Shown: one piece after another, positions 40,458 through 49,843 of the stretch
Layout: each line of letters starts with the position of its first letter
How positions within the stretch are numbered: position 1 is the stretch's first letter
DNA from: Butyrivibrio sp.
Lineage (GTDB): Bacteria; Bacillota; Clostridia; Lachnospirales; Lachnospiraceae
Reading direction: 5' to 3'
Assembly (NCBI GenBank): GCA_015056585.1
Contig: SVFZ01000022.1
Location: 31,789 to 95,788, forward strand
DNA length: 64,000 bases
Translations under genes and position numbers: made by a program
Notes under the pieces: generated by a model
The model's input: the letters and a program-made list of their open reading frames with translations, nothing else
Told to the model about the DNA's origin: nothing
Database searches by the model: none

Positions 40458-41396
40458 TTAATCATTAGGATAAGCTTTTTTTATCCTGTCATATTCTTCG
40501 TCTGTAATTTCCATAACAGTTCCATGTTTAAACCCATAAGGAAAACTGAATGCATTGTCGGATCTTACAAAACGGCCGGTTGAAATGTCTTTTGCCACAA
40601 AAGGAACATATCCCTGCTTCTCTTTCACACATCCGTAGAAATCCAGCATCAGGCACCAGCTTCCGTCAGGAAGTTTGTAACATGTAGGAGCTTCATACTG
40701 TCCCGGCTCAAGTTTGTCCATCTCTTCGTCAAAGGCCGGCATTCTCTCATACTTTCCAGTAAGTGACTTTCCTCTTTCAAGAATGATATGTGCAGGGTTG
40801 AAATCACTTTTTACAAATCTGTAGTAAGTCCCGTTTTCAAATACAATGTTTGAATCGATTATCTGAGTGTCATCCTTTTTGCAAAGAAGCTGCGGCTCTG
40901 AATAATTTATAAAATCCCTGGTCTTGGCATAGTAAATTGCCATATGGTTGTCGGAGTTTGCCGGATATCTTGATGACCAGTGCACCATGTAGTCCTTGGC
41001 ATCCTCGTCATAGATAATATCAGGAGCCCAGGCACAACCATAGTTTTCATCAACCACTTTTACCAGCTCCTGCTCAGACCAGTTTACAAGGTCCTTCGAT
41101 TCCCACTTTGAAAGGAATTTGCTGCCTTCTCTATTGACGTGATTCCAGTTGTTTTTGTATTTGGTGGAAAAATTTCTTGCAAGAGCAAGATCTGTGGCAA
41201 GAATTACGAAGGTATTATCTTTCTTCCTTGCTATGGTAAAGTCCCGAACTCCCATCTCCCCGAGATGACTTTCCAAAACCGGTTTACCGCTATTTACCTG
41301 CTCCCAGTTAAATCCGTCTTTTGACAGGCCGAAATAAACCTGTTCCCCATCCGGCGTTGTCTTTTCTTTAAAATGTGCAAATATGTACGCGCTCAT
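40458..41396 (-). CDS. GH43-like glycoside hydrolase, intracellular
   Basis: 312 residues from ATG 41396, which follows AGGAGG with five As. A five-bladed beta-propeller protein resembling family 43 arabinosidases/xylosidases: GVRDFTIARK (first-blade aspartate), CAWAPDIIYDEDAKDYMVHWSS, IIDSNIVFENGTYYRF, and EAPTCYKLPDGSWCLMLDF (candidate acid). The N-terminus is shortened compared with well-characterised GH43 enzymes, so the exact activity is uncertain. No signal peptide, so a cytoplasmic role on hemicellulose oligosaccharides is likely. It is divergent from pgi. Confidence 0.78.
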   Translation of the reverse strand: MSAYIFAHFKEKTTPDGEQVYFGLSKDGFNWEQVNSGKPVLESHLGEMGVRDFTIARKKDNTFVILATDLALARNFSTKYKNNWNHVNREGSKFLSKWESKDLVNWSEQELVKVVDENYGCAWAPDIIYDEDAKDYMVHWSSRYPANSDNHMAIYYAKTRDFINYSEPQLLCKKDDTQIIDSNIVFENGTYYRFVKSDFNPAHIILERGKSLTGKYERMPAFDEEMDKLEPGQYEAPTCYKLPDGSWCLMLDFYGCVKEKQGYVPFVAKDISTGRFVRSDNAFSFPYGFKHGTVMEITDEEYDRIKKAYPND

Positions 41397-41543
41397 TTTT
41401 TCCTCCTGTATCCCCATACATTATGCTTTTGAATTATTTAAAATATTATACTATATACTAAAGGCTGTTGCATGATTTTTCTATCCGGCAATCAATTATT
41501 TTTTTCTAGCTTCTTGCTATGGGAATTTATCTTTGATACACTT

Positions 41544-41569
41544 GAAAACGGATAACGGAATACGTTTTC
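41544..41569. repeat. Inverted repeat upstream of pgi
   Basis: GAAAACG (41544-41550) and CGTTTTC (41563-41569), 12-bp spacer, 43 bp before the pgi ATG. The left part reads TTGAAAACGG, close to half a catabolite-responsive element, but the right half does not match. The remaining 41397-41611 sequence holds no gene. Confidence 0.4.
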
Positions 41570-41611
41570 CTTACAATTTTTTAGAACTATTAATACCCGG
41601 GAGGTTTAATA

Positions 41612-43192
41612 ATGGTAAATTGGAATAATCTTGATACACTTAAGTCTTTTGAAGAGCTGAAAAAGGTTCCCAAGGTGGATCTTGTAGCTGCAATGAGCGG
41701 TGAAAACGGCGCAAAAAGAGTAAAAGAATACTCTGTACCTATGGCCGGCAACATGACCTATAATTACGCGGCAAAAGAGGTTGATGACAAGGTTCTTGCT
41801 GCTCTTTCTGAGGTTGCAAAAGAGGCTCAGCTTTCAGAAAAGTATGAAGCTCTTTACAATGGAGAGGTAATCAACACCGGTGAGAAGAGAATGGTTCTTC
41901 ATCAGCTCACAAGAGGTCAGCTTGGCGGAAACGTTGTTGCTGACGGTGTTGACAAGCGTGAATTCTATGTTAAAGAGCAAAAGAGAATTGCAGATTTTGC
42001 AAATAAGGTTCACTCAGGAGAGATCACAAACGCTAAGGGTGAGAAATTCACAACCGTTGTTCAGATAGGTATCGGCGGATCAGATCTCGGTCCAAGAGCA
42101 ATGTACCTTGCGCTTGAGAACTGGGCTCACAGAACAGGCAATTTTAAGATGGAAGCAAAATTCATCAGCAATGTTGATCCTGATGATGCATCTGCTGTAT
42201 TGAACAGCGTTGATGTTGCTCATTCAATCTTTATCCTTGTTTCCAAATCCGGCACAACACTTGAGACTCTGACCAATGAATCTTTTGTAATCGATGCACT
42301 CAAGAAGGCAGGCCTTGATTCATCAAAGCATATGATTGCTGTTACTTCAGAGACTTCACCTCTGGCAAAGAGTGACAATTACCTTGAAGCATTCTTCATG
42401 GACGATTACATCGGTGGTCGTTACTCATCCACATCCGGTGTAGGCGGAGCAGTTCTTTCCCTGGCTTTTGGTCCTGATGTATTTGCACAGTTCCTCGATG
42501 GCGCTGCAGAAGAGGATAAGCTTGCTGCCAATAAGGATCTTCTTTCAAATCCTGCTATGCTGGATGCTATGATTGGCTTCTATGAGAGAAACGTACTTGG
42601 CTATGACAGCACAGCCGTACTTCCTTACTCACAGGGTCTTAGCCGTTTCCCTGCACACCTTCAGCAGCTTGATATGGAGTCAAACGGAAAGAGCGTTAAC
42701 CGTTTTGGCGAGCCTATAAATTATGTAACAGGTCCTGTTATTTTCGGCGAACCCGGAACAAACGGACAGCATAGTTTTTATCAGCTTCTTCATCAGGGAA
42801 CTGATATTATTCCGCTTCAGTTTATCGGTTTTAAGAACAGCCAGCTCAGAAACGATGTTACAATCCAGGACAGCACAAGCCAGCAGAAGCTCTGTGCAAA
42901 CGTTGCTGCTCAGATAGTGGCATTTGCCTGCGGCAAGAAGGATGACAACCTCAACAAGAACTTCAAGGGTGGTCGTCCATCAAGCATCATCATCGGCGAA
43001 GAGCTTAATCCAAAGTCACTTGGAGCCCTTCTTGCTCACTTTGAGAATAAGGTTATGTTCCAGGGCTTTGTTTGGAATATCAACAGTTTTGACCAGGAGG
43101 GCGTTCAGCTTGGTAAGGTTCTGGCAAAGAAGGTTCTTGCCCATGAGACAGATGGTGCTCTTGCTGAGTACAGCAAGCTCCTTAATATTTGA
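41612..43192 (+). CDS. pgi: Glucose-6-phosphate isomerase
   Basis: Interconverts glucose 6-phosphate and fructose 6-phosphate. 526 residues. Sugar-phosphate-binding and catalytic blocks: QIGIGGSDLGPRAMYLAL, VSKSGTTLETLTN, GGRYSSTSGVGGAVL, and FGEPGTNGQHSFYQLLHQGTDIIP with the catalytic Glu and His. The start ATG follows GGGAGG. It is monocistronic and ends at a strong terminator. Confidence 0.97.
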   Translation: MVNWNNLDTLKSFEELKKVPKVDLVAAMSGENGAKRVKEYSVPMAGNMTYNYAAKEVDDKVLAALSEVAKEAQLSEKYEALYNGEVINTGEKRMVLHQLTRGQLGGNVVADGVDKREFYVKEQKRIADFANKVHSGEITNAKGEKFTTVVQIGIGGSDLGPRAMYLALENWAHRTGNFKMEAKFISNVDPDDASAVLNSVDVAHSIFILVSKSGTTLETLTNESFVIDALKKAGLDSSKHMIAVTSETSPLAKSDNYLEAFFMDDYIGGRYSSTSGVGGAVLSLAFGPDVFAQFLDGAAEEDKLAANKDLLSNPAMLDAMIGFYERNVLGYDSTAVLPYSQGLSRFPAHLQQLDMESNGKSVNRFGEPINYVTGPVIFGEPGTNGQHSFYQLLHQGTDIIPLQFIGFKNSQLRNDVTIQDSTSQQKLCANVAAQIVAFACGKKDDNLNKNFKGGRPSSIIIGEELNPKSLGALLAHFENKVMFQGFVWNINSFDQEGVQLGKVLAKKVLAHETDGALAEYSKLLNI

Positions 43193-43219
43193 CTTTGCTT
43201 TAAAAAAATAATTTTTTCT

Positions 43220-43252
43220 GCCATCAGATTTTTGATCTGGTGGCTTTTTTTA
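43220..43252 (+). terminator. pgi terminator
   Basis: GCCATCAGAT pairs with ATCTGGTGGC (one G-T), loop TTTTG, followed by seven Ts. Confidence 0.88.
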
Positions 43253-43328
43253 TAAATTTTTCAATCATTGACGTTTTTATGATATAATTTTACTAGGTAT
43301 ATTGACCCATTCTAACTAGGGGGGCATA

Positions 43329-44840
43329 ATGCGATTTCGTACAAAACTCTTAATTACGTCAATGGCGATAGTCATTATACCTGTGGTTTTGGCAATTGGA
43401 TCATATTTGGCAATAGCAAGATATCTTTATTACGAACAGCGAGTACAGGAACTGTGGGGTGGCGTGGATTACGGAATGTTATCTGATCCAAGCGAAGCCT
43501 TTTCCAATATGGCGGATGATGTGTCTCGAGAGATAGCCCTTGCACTTCTGGTAAACCCTTTTATTTTAGAAGATGAGAGTTTTTTGGAGCGCCTGGATAA
43601 GAGTATAGCATCCAAGTATTCCTTCCTGCTTGTCAAGAAGGGAGACGATGTCTATTATGTGACAAATATGGATCGGGCCAACGAGGTCATGGGGGAGCTA
43701 CCGGGCTTTGGAACCGACATTCAGGGCATTTACTATACACCCTCCAAGCATCTGGTTAAGCAGATTGACTTCTATTTTTCCACGGGTGAGCAGGGAAGTC
43801 TGTACATTATCTCAGGAATTAGAGCAGCACTTACAGCTTCTTTGATAATCTATATGGGAATTGCCATTGTTCTTATATTACTTATTACCAGCCTTTTGCT
43901 GACAATGTGGATTGGAAGGAGCTTTTTCAGACCTATAGATGAACTTAATGTAGCGATGCAGCATATTCAGGACGGCAATTTCGACTATATGCTTCCAACC
44001 GATATAAAGGAAAAGGGCGAGATTGGCGCCATGTATCGCAACTACGAGGACATGAGACTTAGGCTGAAGGAATCGGCGGAAGAGAAAATAGAGCGTGAGA
44101 AACAGAATAAAGAGCTTATCAGCAATATTTCCCACGACTTAAAAACACCTATCACTGCGATCAAGGGATATTCACAGGGCCTTATTGAAGGCGTTGCAGA
44201 CAGCCCTGAGAAGCAGATGAAATATATCAAGATTATTTATAGTAAAGCCAACGACATGAATAATCTGATCAACGAGCTTACATTGTACTCAAGCATTGAT
44301 AATAACAGGATTCCTTATAACTTTGTTAAGCTCAATGTTGCAGATTACTTCGGAGACTGTATTGAAGAGATAGGCGCTGATCTTGAGAGCAAGTCTATTC
44401 AGCTCAATTATTCCAATTTAACCGGACCCGATACACAGATAGTAGCTGATCCGGAACAGATAAAGCGAGTTGTAAACAATATCGTGAACAACAGCGTGAA
44501 GTACCTTGGCAGAGACGACGGAACAGGACAGATTGACATCAGGATTCTTGACGAGATAGATTCAATCAGAGTAGAACTTGAGGACAACGGAAAGGGAATA
44601 GCGCAAAAAGATATTCCAAACATTTTTGACAGGTTCTACAGAACGGATGCTTCGAGAAATTCCAAGCAGGGAGGAAGCGGAATCGGACTATCTATTGTTA
44701 AGAAGATCATCGAGGATCATGGCGGTTACATTTGGGCGACCAGCCACGAAGGAGAGGGAACCTGCATGCATTTTGTATTAAGGAAATTTGTTGAGTATGC
44801 AGACAGCCCGGAAGCAGTTACAGTAGAAAATGAAGTATAA
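43329..44840 (+). CDS. Sensor histidine kinase
   Basis: 503 residues. First membrane segment about 7-30, extracytoplasmic sensor about 31-165, second membrane segment about 170-195, HAMP about 195-245. The phosphoacceptor is His269 in NISHDLKTPITAIKG. ATP-binding blocks: NNIVNNSVKY (N), DNGKGIAQ (G1), FDRFYRTDA (F), GGSGIGLSI (G2). The ligand is unknown. The response regulator gene follows after 24 bp. A TATAAT at 43283-43288 is the only promoter-like element seen. Confidence 0.93.
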   Translation: MRFRTKLLITSMAIVIIPVVLAIGSYLAIARYLYYEQRVQELWGGVDYGMLSDPSEAFSNMADDVSREIALALLVNPFILEDESFLERLDKSIASKYSFLLVKKGDDVYYVTNMDRANEVMGELPGFGTDIQGIYYTPSKHLVKQIDFYFSTGEQGSLYIISGIRAALTASLIIYMGIAIVLILLITSLLLTMWIGRSFFRPIDELNVAMQHIQDGNFDYMLPTDIKEKGEIGAMYRNYEDMRLRLKESAEEKIEREKQNKELISNISHDLKTPITAIKGYSQGLIEGVADSPEKQMKYIKIIYSKANDMNNLINELTLYSSIDNNRIPYNFVKLNVADYFGDCIEEIGADLESKSIQLNYSNLTGPDTQIVADPEQIKRVVNNIVNNSVKYLGRDDGTGQIDIRILDEIDSIRVELEDNGKGIAQKDIPNIFDRFYRTDASRNSKQGGSGIGLSIVKKIIEDHGGYIWATSHEGEGTCMHFVLRKFVEYADSPEAVTVENEV

Positions 44841-44864
44841 TAATAAGAGAAAGGCGAAAAGTGT

Positions 44865-45554
44865 ATGAGTAGAATTCTTATTGTTGAGGATGAGGAAGCC
44901 ATTGCCGACCTTGAGAAGGATTATCTTGAGCTCAGTGACTTCGAGGTAAAGATTGAAAACACAGGTGATGCGGGCCTTGCAACAGCCCTTGCAGAAGAAT
45001 TTGACCTGATTATTCTTGACCTGATGCTTCCCGGAATGGACGGATTTGAGGTATGTAAGCATATCAGGGAAAAGAAGGATGTGCCGATTCTCATGGTTTC
45101 AGCCAAGAAGGATGATATCGATAAGATCAGAGGACTGGGCCTTGGTGCAGACGACTATATTACAAAACCTTTTAGTCCGTCAGAGCTTGTTGCCCGTGTA
45201 AAGGCACATATGGCCAGATACTCCAGACTTGTCGGATCAGGGCATGAGTCAAATGACTTTGTTGAAATCCGTGGACTTAAGATTGACAAGACCGCCAGAA
45301 GAGTATACGTTGATGACGAGGAGAAGAGCTTTACCACTAAGGAGTTTGATCTTCTTACATTCCTTGCTGAAAATCCCAATCACGTATTTACCAAGGAAGA
45401 GCTCTTTAGAAAGATATGGAACATGGATTCCATCGGCGATATCGCTACAGTTACCGTGCATATCAAGAAAATCCGCGAAAAGATTGAATATGACACATCC
45501 AATCCTCAGTATATTGAGACTATCTGGGGTGTTGGTTACAGATTCAAAGTGTGA
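44865..45554 (+). CDS. OmpR-family response regulator
   Basis: 229 residues. Receiver domain about 1-120 with acidic pocket Glu8-Asp9-Glu10, phosphorylation site Asp52 in LIILDLMLPGMDGF, and the conserved lysine in YITKPFSP. A winged-helix DNA-binding domain (about 130-229: FTTKEFDLLTFLAENPNHVFTKEEL, YIETIWGVGYRF) follows. Partner of the kinase directly upstream. Terminator downstream. Confidence 0.94.
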   Translation: MSRILIVEDEEAIADLEKDYLELSDFEVKIENTGDAGLATALAEEFDLIILDLMLPGMDGFEVCKHIREKKDVPILMVSAKKDDIDKIRGLGLGADDYITKPFSPSELVARVKAHMARYSRLVGSGHESNDFVEIRGLKIDKTARRVYVDDEEKSFTTKEFDLLTFLAENPNHVFTKEELFRKIWNMDSIGDIATVTVHIKKIREKIEYDTSNPQYIETIWGVGYRFKV

Positions 45555-45560
45555 AAGCAG

Positions 45561-45593
45561 CTCCTGTCCGGTAAATGCCGGGCAGGAGTTTTT
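45561..45593 (+). terminator. Terminator of the first two-component operon
   Basis: CTCCTG/CAGGAG and CCGG/CCGG stem with one T-G pair, 6-nt loop, then five Ts. Confidence 0.85.
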
Positions 45594-45664
45594 AAGTAGT
45601 GCGCCCAGCAGCGAACGTTTAAAACCAATTTAGAAGAAAAGTGCCGCAGGCTCAGGGAATTTGA

Positions 45665-46420
45665 ATGAGAAACATCATATATATTTATGAAGATAACGAC
45701 ATATTGGTTTGCCACAAGCCTGCCGGAGTAGCAACGGAAGGGGCAAAAGCCTATACAATGGATCTTGTCAGCGCAGCAAGAAATTACCTTTCGAGGAAGA
45801 ACGGCAAAAGCAAAAAACCGCCTTATGTGGCCACTGTCCATAGGCTTGATCAGCCGGTGGAAGGTGTTGTGGTGCTGGCAAAGACCAAGAAAGCGGCAGG
45901 AGATATTTCAAATCAGATCAAGAACAGAAGTACAGGAAAATACTACTATGCGCTTTGTTATGGCACTGTTCCGGATGACAGTGGCAAGCTTGTCGATTAC
46001 CTTATAAGAAAAGAAGACGGACTGGCTGCGGTAGTAAGTAAAGCAGAAAAGGATTCGTTAAAAGACCTGGTTATCACCAGGGGAAACGGTGAAAAAATCA
46101 GAACTGTTGCAGGGGATGTAAAAAAGGCAGCGCTGGAATATGAAGTGGTAAAGAGAACAGAAAATACAACACTTCTCAGAATCAGGCTCCTAACGGGGCG
46201 TTTTCATCAGATCAGGGTTCAGCTATCACATTATGGATATCCGATCCTTGGGGAAAAGAACTACGGAAGCGCGGAGTCTGTCAGATTTTCCGAAGAAAAC
46301 GGGATCAGCGACATATGTCTTGTTAGCTATAAATTTGAGTTAAAGCACCCCTCTACCGGGGAAAAGATGTGTTTTGAGATAACCCCCGACAACGGGCAGA
46401 TAAAAAATATGATATCATAA
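45665..46420 (+). CDS. RluA-family 23S/tRNA pseudouridine synthase
   Basis: 251 residues. The catalytic aspartate is Asp62 in VHRLDQPVEGVVVLAKT, the RluA-type HRLDxxxxG motif. KYYYALCYG, RIRLLTGRFHQIRVQLSHYG and PILGEKNYG are the other conserved blocks. There is no S4 domain, so it is a short RluA-type enzyme. The target uridine is not predictable. It lies alone between a two-component system and a membrane protein. Confidence 0.9.
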   Translation: MRNIIYIYEDNDILVCHKPAGVATEGAKAYTMDLVSAARNYLSRKNGKSKKPPYVATVHRLDQPVEGVVVLAKTKKAAGDISNQIKNRSTGKYYYALCYGTVPDDSGKLVDYLIRKEDGLAAVVSKAEKDSLKDLVITRGNGEKIRTVAGDVKKAALEYEVVKRTENTTLLRIRLLTGRFHQIRVQLSHYGYPILGEKNYGSAESVRFSEENGISDICLVSYKFELKHPSTGEKMCFEITPDNGQIKNMIS

Positions 46421-46433
46421 ATGAAATTTTATA

Positions 46434-46455
46434 AAATCCGCACAGCTGCGGATTT
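46434..46455. repeat. Short perfect hairpin after the pseudouridine synthase
   Basis: AAATCCGCA and TGCGGATTT with a 4-nt loop. No T-run beyond the stem itself, so terminator function is uncertain. Confidence 0.5.
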
Positions 46456-46490
46456 CGTAAGAAAGTGATACATGCTGGGAGAATGAGAAA

Positions 46491-47963
46491 ATGCAGCTTC
46501 TTATGATGCTATATCTTTTAGCGGTATGCAGCATTATTCCTCTATACATGAAACAAGGCTACTACGGGCTTGGAGAAGCAAAGGGCATATGCTATCTGGC
46601 ATTAAGCCTTTGTTTTTTTGCGCTTTTTTTCACCTGCTTTCTCATCAGCAGAAGAAAAACATATTCAGTAAAACTCGGGACTGGTCCTGTTTCTGTAATG
46701 CAGCTGTGTCTTTTTGCAACTATTCTTTCAGGAGCTGTTTCTTTCATATTTTCTGTGGATAAAAAGACTGCATTTTGGGGAATTGAAGGATGGAGATGCG
46801 GCTTTTTGTCTCTCTTTCTGATGGTTTTTTTTGGACTGATACTATCAAATATCAGTACCCTTCCGGTCTGGGGGATCTGCCTTATGCTTCTTGTTCCAGG
46901 ATTAGAATTTTCCCTTGGAATAATGAACCGGTTTGGCATTTATACGGTCTTTTCCGGCGCAGCAAACTCAGGATATCTTGCAACGATAGGGAATATCAAC
47001 TGGTATGCAGGATTTCTGTCTGTTTTTCTGCCTCTTGGGATCGGTATAATGTATGCGCAGAGGCCGTTTTCAAAGCTCTTTTTCATAAACGGGATATATG
47101 TGATATTGGGAGTTGCCGCATTGTTCCTGCAGGGAAGTGACGGTGCGCTGCTGATTATTATTTCGAGTTATATTCTGCTTTTGCTCTATTCGCTGTTTTC
47201 ATCGGACTTTGAGCTGGTCAGGAAATGGCTGATACAGCTTTTTGTCCTTGGAGCCGGGATGTCATTTGCCCAAGTCATGCTCACTCTGTTTGGAGAAATG
47301 TATACCTATGAAGATAATCTCCTTGTCGGGATACTTAATATGAATACAGGGATTATCATTATGGCGGCGGCTTTTTTCCTATATAATCTTGTAAAACTTC
47401 TGGATGAGATAAAAGTATCTTTTAAAGGGAGACTCCTTGGAAAAGCAGCTGCTTTTGCCGTTATAATGCTGATTTTAACAGGGATATATATCGCTGCCGG
47501 AAACTTTGGTGATGAATTTGGAAATGGCAGAGGCCTTATATGGAGAATGTGCACGGATGTTTTTCTTGGCTTTTCGCCCTGGGAAAAAATGGTGGGTGTG
47601 GGGCAGGACTGCCTCTATCCATATGCTATGAAGAGCCCGTCAATGTCAGAAGTCTTTACTGGGGCATTTGGAGGAGATATGCTTACAAATGCTCACTGCG
47701 AACTGCTGACCGTGCTTATTGAGAGGGGATTTATCGGTGCCTGCACCTATCTGGGGCTTTTTATCAGTACTCTTTATGATGTTTTATGGGCAAAAGAAAG
47801 GGAGAACGCAGCGATTGCCTGCGCACTCCCGATTTTCTCATATTTTGTTTACAGCCAGATTTCTTTTTCCCAGGTAACAGCTACGCCTTACGTTTATATT
47901 CTGATTGGTATATATCTGGCTTTTTCGCGGAAAAACTTAGGGCAACTCCGGGATCGGAATTGA
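46491..47963 (+). CDS. O-antigen ligase/polymerase-like polytopic membrane protein
   Basis: 490 residues, about twelve membrane segments. The pattern GNINWYAGFLSVFLPLGIG, a polar loop, and the histidine block NAHCELLTVLIERGFIGA match the Wzy_C/O-antigen ligase superfamily, which in Gram-positives joins or polymerises lipid-linked glycans on the outer face. No glycan gene cluster is adjacent, so its acceptor is unknown. Its last 27 bp overlap the 3' end of the convergent gene. Confidence 0.78.
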   Translation: MQLLMMLYLLAVCSIIPLYMKQGYYGLGEAKGICYLALSLCFFALFFTCFLISRRKTYSVKLGTGPVSVMQLCLFATILSGAVSFIFSVDKKTAFWGIEGWRCGFLSLFLMVFFGLILSNISTLPVWGICLMLLVPGLEFSLGIMNRFGIYTVFSGAANSGYLATIGNINWYAGFLSVFLPLGIGIMYAQRPFSKLFFINGIYVILGVAALFLQGSDGALLIIISSYILLLLYSLFSSDFELVRKWLIQLFVLGAGMSFAQVMLTLFGEMYTYEDNLLVGILNMNTGIIIMAAAFFLYNLVKLLDEIKVSFKGRLLGKAAAFAVIMLILTGIYIAAGNFGDEFGNGRGLIWRMCTDVFLGFSPWEKMVGVGQDCLYPYAMKSPSMSEVFTGAFGGDMLTNAHCELLTVLIERGFIGACTYLGLFISTLYDVLWAKERENAAIACALPIFSYFVYSQISFSQVTATPYVYILIGIYLAFSRKNLGQLRDRN

Positions 47964-48422
47964 GTCATCGAGCTCGTGGAAAAAGGTTCGTGTTTCTACA
48001 ATTCCATAGAGCGCTTCTTTGTACTCAAAGAGAAATCTTTCGTTAATATTTTCTTTGCCATACATCATCTCGCGGCCCATATAGGCGTTGATAATTGAAA
48101 CGTAGCGCTTATCCATGTCAAACTGTTTCAGAATCTCGTCTTTTCTGCGTCTTGGATGTTTGGATGCAAACTTTCTGATATCTATCTGAAGATCAACAGG
48201 TAAAGTTCTTTCTCTTTCAACGATGTCATTTAGATATTTCTGGTAGGTTTCCTCGTCAATCTTTTCGAACCGGTCTGTGAATTCAAGACATCCGGCTCCG
48301 TCAGGCATAATGAGTCTTACCCTGTCAGGGCCATAGACATCTTCTACTTCCCCCACAACATGAGGAATCAGTGGCTTGTCGTTGTAATCCAAAATAATAA
48401 CTTTATCCCCTTTTTTATACAT
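47937..48422 (-). CDS. Hypothetical protein with KOW/SH3-like N-terminus
   Basis: 161 residues from ATG 48422, which has GGAGG six bases upstream. A longer in-frame ATG at 48503 has no site. The N-terminal YKKGDKVIILDYNDKPLIPHVVGEVEDVYGPDRVRLIMPDG looks like a small beta-barrel of KOW/SH3 type. The C-terminal part is charged and helical (ASKHPRRRKDEILKQFD). No membrane segment. I do not recognise the family. It may bind nucleic acid (inference). Tail-to-tail overlap of 27 bp with the membrane protein gene. Confidence 0.72.
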   Translation of the reverse strand: MYKKGDKVIILDYNDKPLIPHVVGEVEDVYGPDRVRLIMPDGAGCLEFTDRFEKIDEETYQKYLNDIVERERTLPVDLQIDIRKFASKHPRRRKDEILKQFDMDKRYVSIINAYMGREMMYGKENINERFLFEYKEALYGIVETRTFFHELDDSIPIPELP

Positions 48423-48541
48423 GTGCACCTCCGATGCTAAAATTTTCAGATTTTCAGTGACATTGAAAATAAAATGTTGAACAAAGAGTGAATATAAGCG
48501 CAAGTTTTCTGTATATTTAATTATAACATGAATAGACCGTT

Positions 48542-49834
48542 TTATGGTTGATTTGCTTTAACAAGATTCTTGGGAAGAACTGTGGGAAGTTTTACCACAA
48601 ATCTAATAAGTTTATCTCCGTCCCGCAAGGCTTGTATTGTACCGCCGTGAGATGTCGCAATGGCTCTTGCGACAGAAAGTCCTATGCCATAGCCTCCCGT
48701 CTCGCGGCTTCTTGAAGTATCTACTCTGTAAAAACGGTCAAATAGCCTGTCGAGATTGCCTTCAGGGATAGAGTCACAGCTGTTGGATACTTCAAGGGAA
48801 ATGTTCTTATTTTTGACAAGGCTGATCCGGATATTTCCCTGATCGGAGGAATATTTGATCGCATTATCCAAAAGAAGACAGGTAAGCTGTTCCAGGGATT
48901 TCTGATCCCCTGTAATGTGAATATCTTTTTCTATATCTATCTGATAGCTTTTTCCTTTTGATTCTGCAAGAGCCTGAAAAGAGGTGGCAGCTTCACTGAC
49001 AGTACTACTGAGGTTAAAGTCGGAGAATACAACCCTCATTCTTTCTTCATCCATTCTGGATAGAGTCAGAAGATTTTTTACTAGGCTGTTCATACGCTTT
49101 ATCTGGTTTCTGATGCTGGATGTCCATTCATTTTTTCCGGATTCCAGTTCCAACACATCAATGTTTGCAGAGATAACAGCAAGGGGAGTCTTTAGTTCAT
49201 GCCCGGCGTCTGTAATAAAGCGCTTTTGCTTCTCAAGAGACTCCACAACCGGAGCAACGGCGTGGGTTGAAAACATAAACACAAGGATGAACATGGCAAC
49301 AAGCGCAAAGAGACCCACAAGTACGGACCTAATCAGAAGATTGTAAATGTTGATAAGGGAGACGGTCATATCGACAAAGACTATAAAATTGGCACCGGTA
49401 TCTGAGGTGGCCTTTTGATAGCGATATGACTGGATCATACCTTTTTCTTTTCCGGAAGTTGAGGCCAAATTAGCATATTCAACAGCATCTTCTTCTGAGA
49501 TGGCAGCAACCTGTGACAGATCTGTAGATGAAACGTTTCCTGCCTCATCAAGCCAAACCACAAAGAATCTGGACTGAAAGGGCATTTCGGCAGACCTGGT
49601 ATTATTAAGAGCTTCAAAAGAAAAGGCATTTTGCGGATCGAACCTGTTTCCTTTTGGAGGATGCGTAGTAGGAAAATGCCCGTCATTTGTGGACAGAATT
49701 GAAAGGAGATGGTCTGCATCCCGTATGTTTGACTGGATGTTGGAAAAGTTGATTATGGCGATCATGACCACAAGAATAGCCAGCAGTGAGAGTGTGGCGG
49801 TTATTACAAATTTTTTCCTGAGTTTTTTTACCAT
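48542..49834 (-). CDS. Sensor histidine kinase
   Basis: 430 residues. Membrane segments at about 10-30 and 170-190 enclose an extracytoplasmic domain (about 31-168). The phosphoacceptor is His212 in FITDAGHELKTPLAVISAN. N box LLDNAIKYS. The G1 region is divergent (LEVSNSCDSIPE lacks the DxGxG glycine). F box LFDRFYRVDTSRS, G2 GYGIGLSVARAI. It lies 9 bp after the response regulator gene. The reduced G1 motif is typical of some small-sensor kinases (BceS/PhoR-like fringe). Confidence 0.91.
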   Translation of the reverse strand: MVKKLRKKFVITATLSLLAILVVMIAIINFSNIQSNIRDADHLLSILSTNDGHFPTTHPPKGNRFDPQNAFSFEALNNTRSAEMPFQSRFFVVWLDEAGNVSSTDLSQVAAISEEDAVEYANLASTSGKEKGMIQSYRYQKATSDTGANFIVFVDMTVSLINIYNLLIRSVLVGLFALVAMFILVFMFSTHAVAPVVESLEKQKRFITDAGHELKTPLAVISANIDVLELESGKNEWTSSIRNQIKRMNSLVKNLLTLSRMDEERMRVVFSDFNLSSTVSEAATSFQALAESKGKSYQIDIEKDIHITGDQKSLEQLTCLLLDNAIKYSSDQGNIRISLVKNKNISLEVSNSCDSIPEGNLDRLFDRFYRVDTSRSRETGGYGIGLSVARAIATSHGGTIQALRDGDKLIRFVVKLPTVLPKNLVKANQP

Positions 49835-49843
49835 GCTTTAACC

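Noticed and set aside
45536..45841. Possible pseudogene or small RNA between the response regulator and the pseudouridine synthase
   Set aside because: The stretch holds only a clear terminator and the 5' part of the pseudouridine synthase gene. Nothing further is supported.
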